Positions 4,928-9,513 of a stretch of 9,513 bases of DNA are shown piece after piece. This stretch comes from DATGIQ01 sp035295665 (GTDB lineage Bacteria > Planctomycetota > Planctomycetia > Gemmatales > Gemmataceae), in NCBI GenBank assembly GCA_035295665.1, contig DATGIQ010000676.1:1-9513 (forward strand). Reading direction: 5' to 3'. The notes under the pieces were generated by a model. That model saw nothing but the letters and a program-made list of their open reading frames with translations. It ran no database searches and was not told the origin of the DNA. Position 1 is the stretch's first letter; each line of letters starts with the position of its first letter. The translations under genes were made by a program, and so were the position numbers.

Positions 4928-5149
4928 ATGAAACCGGCTGAATACCGCGGCATGAGTGATGAACAACTGGAGCTGACCTTGAAGGAGGAGGTCAAGAATC
5001 TCTTCCATTTGCGCTTCCAGTCGGCCACCGAACGCCTGGAGACGCCGAGCCAGATCCGGAAATCCAAGCGCGAAATTGCCCGTCTGAAAACCATTCGGCG
5101 CGAGCGACAATTGGCCGCGGCCAAGGTGGCCGCAGCGAAGGAGACATAG
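4928..5149 (+). CDS. rpmC: 50S ribosomal protein L29
   Basis: L29 is a small helical protein beside L23 at the tunnel exit. The 73-residue product is near the upper end of the family's 61-75 residues. It starts MKPAEYRGMSDEQLELTLKE, followed by VKNLFHLRFQSATERLETPSQIRKSKREIARLKTIRRER, matching the LRFQ..TGQLENP..IR..RR.IAR..T pattern, and ends in an Ala/Lys-rich tail. AGGGAGA (4914-4920) precedes ATG 4928. The gap from rplP is 16 nt, and rpsQ follows after 4 nt. Confidence 0.94.
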   Translation: MKPAEYRGMSDEQLELTLKEEVKNLFHLRFQSATERLETPSQIRKSKREIARLKTIRRERQLAAAKVAAAKET

Positions 5150-5153
5150 AAGC

Positions 5154-5468
5154 ATGAGTGAGCAGTCCCGTGGCATCCGCCGGGTTGCGGTAGGCGTCGT
5201 CACCAGTGACAAGATGAACAAGACGCGCCGGGTAGAAATTCCGCGGCTGGTCAAACACCCGCGCTACGGCAAGTACATCCGCCGGCGGACCATTTGCCAT
5301 GTCCACGACGAGCAGAACGAATCCCATGAAGGCGACACCGTCGAAATCATGGAAAGCCGCCCCATGTCGAAAACGAAACATTGGCGGCTCCTGCGCGTGG
5401 TGAATCAGGTCCAGCGTGGCCTGCCCCGCGTGGAGGCGGAACAGCCCGTAATTCCTTCACCCGGATAG
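5154..5468 (+). CDS. rpsQ: 30S ribosomal protein S17
   Basis: S17 is a primary 16S-binding OB-fold protein of the 30S body. The 104-residue product has the family order: RVAVGVVTSDKMNKTRRVEI (about 10-29), VKHPRYGKYIRRRTICHVHDEQNESHEGDTVEIMESRPMSKTKHWRLLRVV (about 33-83), including the KM-KT and RP-SKTK-WRL signatures. A C-terminal tail of about 20 residues with Pro and Glu extends past the conserved end (E. coli S17 is 84 residues). AAGGAG (5138-5143), within the end of rpmC, serves as the ribosome-binding site. Confidence 0.96.
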   Translation: MSEQSRGIRRVAVGVVTSDKMNKTRRVEIPRLVKHPRYGKYIRRRTICHVHDEQNESHEGDTVEIMESRPMSKTKHWRLLRVVNQVQRGLPRVEAEQPVIPSPG

Positions 5469-5527
5469 CTTCGGCTGCCGGTCTTGTCCATCGTCGGTTG
5501 GGTTGGAGTCGGGAAAGTAGGTGTCTC

Positions 5528-5896
5528 ATGATTCAGATGTACACGTATCTCGATGTGGCCGACAATACGGGCGCCAAGGAATGCATGTGCATCAAGGTGC
5601 TGGGTGGGACGCGGCGGCGGTATGCCGGGTTGGGTGATGTCATTATCGCCAGCGTCAAGAAAGCAATTCCGGGAGGCGAGGTGAAGCCCGGGGATGTCGT
5701 TCGTGGTGTGATCGTCCGTTGTCGCAAAGCGACTCGGCGGGACGACGGCAGTTACGTCCGCTTTGACCGCAACGCGCTGGTTCTGATCGATACGGAGCAG
5801 AATCCCCGCGGCACGCGCATCTTCGGAGCGGTAGCGCGGGAGCTGCGGGAGCGGGGTTTCTTGAGGATTGTCAGCTTGGCGGCTGAAGTTGTTTAG
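5528..5896 (+). CDS. rplN: 50S ribosomal protein L14
   Basis: L14 is a 23S-binding beta-barrel protein forming bridges with the 30S subunit and the binding site of the silencing factor RsfS. The 122-residue product is the standard length and highly conserved: MIQMYTYLDVADNTGAKECMCIKVLGG (1-27), RRYAGLGDVIIASVKKAIPGGEVKPGDVVRGVIVRCRK (about 30-67), RRDDGSYVRFDRNALVLID (about 70-88), and GTRIFGAVARELRERGFLRIVSLAAEVV at the end. ATG 5528 starts exactly at the family N-terminus although the frame is open further upstream. Only a weak AGG lies before it. The 59-nt spacer from rpsQ shows nothing clear. Confidence 0.97.
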   Translation: MIQMYTYLDVADNTGAKECMCIKVLGGTRRRYAGLGDVIIASVKKAIPGGEVKPGDVVRGVIVRCRKATRRDDGSYVRFDRNALVLIDTEQNPRGTRIFGAVARELRERGFLRIVSLAAEVV

Positions 5897-5919
5897 GGCA
5901 GTGTTGGCGGGAAACCATC

Positions 5920-6288
5920 ATGCACGTTCGCAAAGATGATATCGTGGAAGTCCGGACCGGCGATGATGCCGGTACACCCCAGGCGCGGAAGACCGGCCGC
6001 GTGCTGCGGATTCTCCCGGAAAAGAACAAGGTCGTCGTCGAAGGGGTCAACCGGGTTTACAAGCATCTGAAGCCCAGCCGCAAGAATCCGCAAGGCGGCC
6101 GGCTGTCGAAAGAGATGCCCATCGACGCTTCCAATGTGTTGCTGTACTGCTCGACCTGTCGCCGCGGGGTGCGCATCGGCCGCCGGTATACCGACGACGG
6201 CCGAAAAGAGCGCTTTTGCAAGAAGTGCGGCAATCACCTGGGCTGGCTAAGCAAGGCTCGCGTCGCCTATACCCGGAAGAGCCGTTGA
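5920..6288 (+). CDS. rplX: 50S ribosomal protein L24, zinc-knuckle type
   Basis: L24 starts 50S assembly by binding the 5' end of 23S rRNA. The 122-residue product starts with a KOW-type segment (MHVRKDDIVEVRTGDDAGTPQARKTGRVLRILPEKNKVVVEGVNRVYKHLKPS) and then has two Cys pairs, C77/C80 (CSTC) and C100/C103 (CKKC), which would bind one zinc. Many bacterial L24 proteins lack these cysteines (C- type), so this is a C+ form. It is longer than the usual 100-105 residues, with an insertion of about five residues after TGDDAGT and a C-terminal extension. It has no strong Shine-Dalgarno (GGCGGGA only). Confidence 0.96.
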   Translation: MHVRKDDIVEVRTGDDAGTPQARKTGRVLRILPEKNKVVVEGVNRVYKHLKPSRKNPQGGRLSKEMPIDASNVLLYCSTCRRGVRIGRRYTDDGRKERFCKKCGNHLGWLSKARVAYTRKSR

Positions 6289-6305
6289 CCTCGTTGGTTA
6301 ATTTT

Positions 6306-6336
6306 CCGCGCCGCAAGGCGAGAAGGGCTGGCGCGG
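6306..6336 (+). promoter_or_regulatory. Stem-loop in the rplX-rplE spacer
   Basis: CCGCGCC (6306-6312) and GGCGCGG (6330-6336) are perfect complements around a 17-nt loop, and TTGTCTTGT follows. The spacer is 101 nt, among the longest here. In E. coli, S8 represses the spc operon by binding mRNA at this same rplX-rplE junction, so the location is suggestive. I did not recognise the S8-binding core sequence in it. A weak terminator or a processing site is an alternative. Confidence 0.45.
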
Positions 6337-6389
6337 TTGTCTTGTAAAGAACGTCCCCAAGGATTCAGGATCCCGATTTGAGGTTCGTC

Positions 6390-6935
6390 ATGGCTCGGCT
6401 GCAGGAACGATACCAAAAGGAGATCACGCCCCGCCTGGCGGAAAAGCTTGGCCGCAAGAACAAGCTCAGTCTGCCCCGCCTGGACAAGATTGTCGTGAAC
6501 ATGGGCGTTGGCAAGGCGCTGCAGGACAAGAACCGGCTTGGGCAAGCGGCGGAGCAATTGGCCCAGATTACGGGACAGCGGCCGCAGATCACCAAGGCCA
6601 AGGTATCCATCAGCGGATTTCGGCTGCGAGAAGGGAATGAGATTGGCTGCCGGGTCACCTTACGGGGGCAGCGCATGTACGAATTCCTGGACCGGCTGAT
6701 TAGTATCGCCCTGCCCCGTATCCGTGATTTTCGCGGGGTCAACCCAAAGAGTTTCGACGGCAACGGCAACTACAGTCTCGGCTTGGCCGAGCAGATGGTG
6801 TTCCCCGAGATCGACCCCGACAAGGTGACGTTCACACAGGGTATGGACGTGACGTTTGTGACGACGACCAACAACGATGATGAGGCGCGGGAGCTGTTGC
6901 GCTCATTCGGCATGCCCTTCCGCGAAGAGAAATAA
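6390..6935 (+). CDS. rplE: 50S ribosomal protein L5
   Basis: L5 carries 5S rRNA in the central protuberance and contacts the P-site tRNA. The 181-residue product (E. coli 179) has LPRLDKIVVNMGVGKALQDKN (about 28-48), GQRPQITKAKVSISGFRLREGNEIGCRVTLRGQRMYEFLDRLISIALPRIRDFRGVNPKSFDGNGNYSLGLAEQMVFPEID (about 62-142) and ends DDEARELLRSFGMPFR. ATG 6390 begins MARLQERYQKEITP. An earlier in-frame TTG (6378) would add only four residues. GAGG (6380-6383) is 6 nt upstream. Confidence 0.97.
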   Translation: MARLQERYQKEITPRLAEKLGRKNKLSLPRLDKIVVNMGVGKALQDKNRLGQAAEQLAQITGQRPQITKAKVSISGFRLREGNEIGCRVTLRGQRMYEFLDRLISIALPRIRDFRGVNPKSFDGNGNYSLGLAEQMVFPEIDPDKVTFTQGMDVTFVTTTNNDDEARELLRSFGMPFREEK

Positions 6936-6940
6936 CAGGC

Positions 6941-7006
6941 AAGGGATGCATGCACGGAGAACGATAGTTGCTTTCTCCGGCTGTCCCAAGGCGTTGGCAT
7001 TCCCTT
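6941..7006 (+). promoter_or_regulatory. Nested stem-loops forming the whole rpsN leader
   Basis: AAGGGATGC (6941-6949) pairs with GCAT (6997-7000) and CCCTT (7002-7006), with one bulged T, a nine-pair stem ending exactly at the rpsN ATG (7007). Inside it CGGAGAA (6955-6961) pairs with TTCTCCG (6973-6979) around an 11-nt loop. No usable Shine-Dalgarno is visible next to the start. The fold could hide or present the start, or bind a ribosomal protein. Function is inferred from complementarity only. Confidence 0.4.
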
Positions 7007-7243
7007 ATGACTACTGAATCCAAGTTCGTCAAATTCCACAAGCAATTGGCTCGGCTGGAGGCCAGCCGCAGGCAGCCGGACAAGGTAAAGCTGCGGCCGC
7101 GGGACAAGATCCGCATCCGATACCGCTGCAAACTGTGTGGCCGTGCTCGAGCTGTCTATCGCAAGTTTGGCATCTGCCGTATTTGCTTCCGCAACCTGGC
7201 CAGCTCGGGGCTGATTCCGGGTGTCAAGAAGGCGAGTTGGTGA
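7007..7243 (+). CDS. rpsN: 30S ribosomal protein S14, zinc-binding type
   Basis: S14 is a 30S head protein required late in assembly. The 78-residue product has the zinc signature C41-x2-C44 and C57-x2-C60 (CKLCGRARAVYRKFGICRIC) followed by FRNLASSGLIPGVKKASW, the hallmark end. Its length lies between the 61-residue zinc form and the 101-residue zinc-free form because of an N-terminal segment (MTTESKFVKFHKQLARLEASRRQPDKVKLRPRDK...). ATG 7007 starts just before the conserved KFVKF-like region. The frame continues upstream to a TTG at 6968, but those residues (Pro/Trp-rich) look non-coding. The stop TGA overlaps the rpsH Shine-Dalgarno. Confidence 0.95.
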   Translation: MTTESKFVKFHKQLARLEASRRQPDKVKLRPRDKIRIRYRCKLCGRARAVYRKFGICRICFRNLASSGLIPGVKKASW

Positions 7244-7254
7244 GGAGTGCGACC

Positions 7255-7701
7255 ATGATGACAGATCCCGTTGCCGACATGCTCACGCGGTTGCGCAATG
7301 CCAACCGGATCGAGCGTCCGGCCGTCGATGTGCCGGCCACGGCCCTGAAGCGGAGCATCGCGGAAGTTTTGAAAACCGAGGGGTTCATCCTGGATTACCA
7401 GGTCGGAGAAATGGCCGACGGGCCGCATGGCCATCCGGAGTTTCAAGCACGCCCGGAAGCCAAGGGAGGCAAGGCGGTGCTGCGGCTTTACTTGAAATAC
7501 GGTCCTGAAGGCGAGCAGGTCATCCGCCACATTGAACGCGGCAGCCGTCCGGGACACCGCCTCTACCGGCGCCATGCCCAGCTCCGGCCGGTGTTGGATG
7601 GCCTCGGGATTGCCATTCTGAGTACGAGCCGGGGCGTGATGAGCGACCGCCAGGCACGCAGCCGGCGGCTCGGAGGGGAGTTACTCTGCACGGTCTGGTA
7701 A
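7255..7701 (+). CDS. rpsH: 30S ribosomal protein S8
   Basis: S8 binds 16S helix 21 early in assembly and in E. coli represses the spc operon. The 148-residue product (E. coli 130) has MTDPVADMLTRLRNANR (2-18), a LKTEGFILDYQV segment (39-50) and the C-terminal signature GLGIAILSTSRGVMSDRQARSRRLGGELLCTVW (116-148). The extra length is largely an insertion at about 52-70 (EMADGPHGHPEFQARPEAK) between two beta-strands. Tandem ATGs at 7255 and 7258 are possible. GAGGAG (7242-7247) gives 7-nt spacing to the first. It starts 11 nt after rpsN. Confidence 0.96.
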   Translation: MMTDPVADMLTRLRNANRIERPAVDVPATALKRSIAEVLKTEGFILDYQVGEMADGPHGHPEFQARPEAKGGKAVLRLYLKYGPEGEQVIRHIERGSRPGHRLYRRHAQLRPVLDGLGIAILSTSRGVMSDRQARSRRLGGELLCTVW

Positions 7702-7719
7702 GGACCTTGGGGGAATGCC

Positions 7720-8271
7720 ATGTCACGAATTGGAAAACAACCGGTTTCGTACGCCGCCGGAGTCAAGGTGCAAGTGGCGGATGGTACGGTGCGCGTTGAA
7801 GGTCCCAAGGGAAAACTCGAACTGACGTGCCACCCGAACATGCACGTCGAACATGATGACAAGGCCAAGGTCATCCGCGTGACCCGTCCCGATGACGAAC
7901 GGCTCAACCGCTCTTTGCATGGTCTGACCCGGAGCCTGATCGCCAACATGGTCCAAGGCGTTACCAAGGGATTCGAGAAAAAACTGAAGATCGAAGGAAT
8001 CGGCTACCAGGCGCGGATGGACAAGAAGACGCTCGTGCTAACGGTCGGCTATGCCAACTCCGTGGAAATGACGCCCCCGGAGGGTGTCGCCGTCGAACTG
8101 GTCGATCCGACAACCATCGTCATTCGCGGTTCCGATAAACAGAAGGTAGGCCAATTTGCCGCCGAGGTCCGTCAGGTGCGCAAGCCGGAGCCTTACAAGG
8201 GCAAGGGAATCCGCTACGAAAACGAACAAGTGCGCCGCAAGGAAGGCAAGTCCTTTACGAGCGGCGGTTGA
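7720..8271 (+). CDS. rplF: 50S ribosomal protein L6
   Basis: L6 lies near the sarcin-ricin loop and factor-binding region. The 183-residue product (family about 177-180) starts MSRIGKQPV, repeats the two L6 domains (VKVQVADGTVRVEGPKGKLEL about 15-35 and the related FEKKLKIEGIGYQARMDKKTLVLTVGYANSVEM about 84-116), then VDPTTIVIRGSDKQKVGQFAAEVRQVRKPEPYKGKGIRYENE, which includes the conserved C-terminal signature. GGGGGAA lies just before the ATG. It follows rpsH after 18 nt. Confidence 0.97.
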   Translation: MSRIGKQPVSYAAGVKVQVADGTVRVEGPKGKLELTCHPNMHVEHDDKAKVIRVTRPDDERLNRSLHGLTRSLIANMVQGVTKGFEKKLKIEGIGYQARMDKKTLVLTVGYANSVEMTPPEGVAVELVDPTTIVIRGSDKQKVGQFAAEVRQVRKPEPYKGKGIRYENEQVRRKEGKSFTSGG

Positions 8272-8310
8272 TCCAATTCTTAGTCGGCCGACCAAGAGGT
8301 CGAGGGTGTT

Positions 8311-8679
8311 ATGGATCGTCAAAAGGTAAAACGAGAACGCCAGCTACGTCGTCGCCGGCATGTCCGGAAGCGAATCGTCGGCACCGCCGAACGTCCGCGC
8401 TTGACCGTCTTTCGCAGCAACAAACACATTTATGCCCAGCTCATCGACGATCTGTCTGGCAAGACCTTGGCGGCTGCGGCGACCAACAGTCCAGAGCTGC
8501 GCGAAGCCGCACCCGCGGGAGGCAATGTCAAGGCGGCCATCGAGGTCGGCAAGAAATTGGCGGAAGAGGCGAAGAGCAAAGGCATCAACAAAGCGGCTTT
8601 CGACCGGGGTCATTACCGCTATCATGGCCGGGTCAAAGCCCTGGCCGATGCGGCCCGCGCCGGTGGTTTGCAGTTTTGA
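8311..8679 (+). CDS. rplR: 50S ribosomal protein L18
   Basis: L18 binds 5S rRNA with L5. The 122-residue product (family about 117-122) has a basic N-terminus (RQKVKRERQLRRRRHVRKRIVGTAERPRLTVFRSNKHIYAQLIDDLSGKTLAAA, about 3-56) and ends KAAFDRGHYRYHGRVKALADAARAGGLQF, the conserved FDRG...HGRV.A.AD.AR..GL..F signature. ATG 8311 has GAGGG (8302-8306) 4 nt upstream. The spacer contains GTCGGCCGAC (8283-8292), a perfect palindrome, and CGACC/GGTCG around AAGA (8289-8302), whose 3' arm touches the Shine-Dalgarno. Confidence 0.97.
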   Translation: MDRQKVKRERQLRRRRHVRKRIVGTAERPRLTVFRSNKHIYAQLIDDLSGKTLAAAATNSPELREAAPAGGNVKAAIEVGKKLAEEAKSKGINKAAFDRGHYRYHGRVKALADAARAGGLQF

Positions 8680-8781
8680 GGGAGATCCCCGCTTGGGGTT
8701 GATTGCTTGCGTGTTGCGCGCGTGTGATTTTCCGAATGCAAAGCGCGAGTGGCAACGCCTGAGCGGTATTGGGAGCAGCGT

Positions 8782-9279
8782 ATGGCACGAGATCGAGAGA
8801 TGCGGCAGGATGGAGTGGAAGAACGAGTCGTCAAGATTCGCCGCTGCGCTGCCGTGGTCAAGGGCGGGCGTCGTTTCAGCTTCAACGCCTTGGTGGTGGT
8901 TGGTGACAAGCACGGCCGGGTGGCTTGCGGTTACGGCAAGGCCAACGAAGTGCCGCCGGCCGTCGAGAAAGCGGTGAAGGATGCCCAAGAAACGATGCGG
9001 CGGCAACGCAAGGTTCAGCTGATCGGCGACACCATTCCTCACCGAGTCATCGGCCGATTTGGAAGTAGTCGGGTCATCCTGGTGCCAGCTGGACCAGGCA
9101 CCGGAGTCAAGGCCGGTCCCGGTGTCCGGGATGTGCTGGAGGCGTGCGGCATCCATAATATTCTGACCAAAACGCACGGCAGCACCAATCAGATTAATTT
9201 GGTCAAGGCGACCATTCGCGGTCTCTTGCAGCTACGGACCCGCGAAGAAGTAGCCCGGCTGCGAGGAGTGACTCTGTAA
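8782..9279 (+). CDS. rpsE: 30S ribosomal protein S5
   Basis: S5 acts in decoding accuracy and at the mRNA entry channel. The 165-residue product has RVVKIRRCAAVVKGGRRFSFNALVVVGDKHGRVACGYGKANEVPPAVEKAVKDA (about 15-68; dsRBD-like part with the VKGGRxFSF loop), then SSRVILVPAGPGTGVKAGPGVRDVLEACGIHNILTKTHGSTNQINLVKATIRGL. I chose ATG 8782 because GGGAG (8771-8775) is 6 nt upstream and the family start fits. A GTG at 8749 in frame would add 11 unconserved residues. The 102-nt leader has inverted pieces (CCCC-GCTT-GGGG at about 8687-8698, TTGC/GCAA) but nothing convincing. Confidence 0.96.
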   Translation: MARDREMRQDGVEERVVKIRRCAAVVKGGRRFSFNALVVVGDKHGRVACGYGKANEVPPAVEKAVKDAQETMRRQRKVQLIGDTIPHRVIGRFGSSRVILVPAGPGTGVKAGPGVRDVLEACGIHNILTKTHGSTNQINLVKATIRGLLQLRTREEVARLRGVTL

Positions 9280-9513
9280 TGGATCTCTCGACCGTTCATC
9301 AGGGCGTACATAAACGCAAGCGCAAAAAGCGCGTCGGCCGCGGCATCGGTAGCGGCCACGGTAAGACGGCGTCGCGCGGCAGCAAAGGGCAATACGCGAG
9401 TGCCGGCGTCAAGATGCCGATTGCAGCCTTTGAAGGCGGCCAGATGCCCTTGTTCCGCCGCATTCCCAAGCGGGGCTTTAGCCATGCGACGTGGGACAAA
9501 CATTACTACATCG
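9279..9513 (+). CDS. rplO: 50S ribosomal protein L15, N-terminal part (cut by window edge)
   Basis: L15 is an assembly protein running through 23S rRNA. The first 78 residues are visible. They are basic and glycine-rich, with KRVGRGIGSGHGKTASRGSKGQ (about 17-38), then FEGGQMPLFRRIPKRGF (51-67), the typical L15 pattern. The ATG overlaps the rpsE stop by one base (TAATG, 9277-9281), and GAGGAG (9263-9268) is 10 nt upstream, suggesting translational coupling. It follows rpsE directly, so rpmD (L30) is absent from its usual place. Confidence 0.95.
   Translation, partial: MDLSTVHQGVHKRKRKKRVGRGIGSGHGKTASRGSKGQYASAGVKMPIAAFEGGQMPLFRRIPKRGFSHATWDKHYYI

Noticed and set aside
8680..8781. Stem-loops before rpsE as a regulatory element
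   Set aside because: Only short (about 4-bp) or heavily interrupted pairings such as CCCC/GGGG and TTGC/GCAA; indistinguishable from chance in GC-rich DNA.
8344..9177. 277-codon open frame on the minus strand opposite rplR and rpsE
   Set aside because: It spans two confidently identified ribosomal genes and the spacer between them, shows no recognisable family and has low-complexity antisense composition.
1..9513. CRISPR arrays, toxin-antitoxin or defence genes
   Set aside because: No repeat-spacer pattern and no non-ribosomal gene other than the partial TetR regulator and the tRNA.

Overview
The window is a ribosomal-protein gene cluster (the fused S10 and spc operons), all on the + strand. 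It is preceded by a divergent, truncated TetR-family regulator gene. Recognisable gene order is tetR(partial, -) | rpsJ, [no rplC], rplD, rplW, rplB, rpsS, tRNA-fMet, rplV, rpsC, rplP, rpmC, rpsQ, rplN, rplX, rplE, rpsN, rpsH, rplF, rplR, rpsE, [no rpmD], rplO(partial). The DNA is GC-rich. The bacterial gene order, the L2 C-terminal block (Ser-His-Pro-Met before GGGEGR), the zinc-type S14 and L24 and the frequently weak Shine-Dalgarno sites suggest a planctomycete or related PVC bacterium. That assignment is an inference from memory of family sequences, not a search result.

Layout. Positions 1-262 hold the DNA-binding half of a TetR-type repressor, read leftward. Positions 263-527 are the shared divergent control region. 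It has a leftward promoter overlapped by TAGACT repeats (probable operator) and a rightward promoter (TTGACA, 17 bp, TAGATT) about 45 bp before rpsJ. From 528 to the end the genes encode 30S and 50S proteins, closely packed, with two sizeable out-of-phase overlaps (rplD/rplW 41 nt, rpsC/rplP 62 nt) and a TAATG junction at rpsE/rplO.

Three departures from the standard cluster stand out. (1) rplC (L3), normally between rpsJ and rplD, is absent. Its place is a 140-bp spacer with a GC-rich hairpin and a candidate promoter. (2) An initiator tRNA gene (CAU anticodon, C1xA72 mismatch, A11-U24) sits in the same orientation between rpsS and rplV, followed by a terminator-like hairpin. Its anticodon stem has A29-U41 in place of the first of the three G-C pairs typical of initiators. 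(3) rpmD (L30) is absent between rpsE and rplO, as in several bacterial lineages.

Functionally, every complete gene serves translation. The ribosomal proteins cover the exit tunnel (L4, L22, L23, L24, L29), the peptidyl-transferase region (L2, L16), the 5S complex (L5, L18), the 30S head (S3, S10, S14, S19) and the 30S body (S5, S8, S17). The embedded tRNA would deliver the initiating formyl-methionine. Several spacers (upstream of rplB, rpsC, rplE and rpsN) can form stem-loops that may be autoregulatory or processing sites. I see no CRISPR array, insertion sequence or phage gene, and no clear new defence-type system. The novelty here lies in operon architecture.
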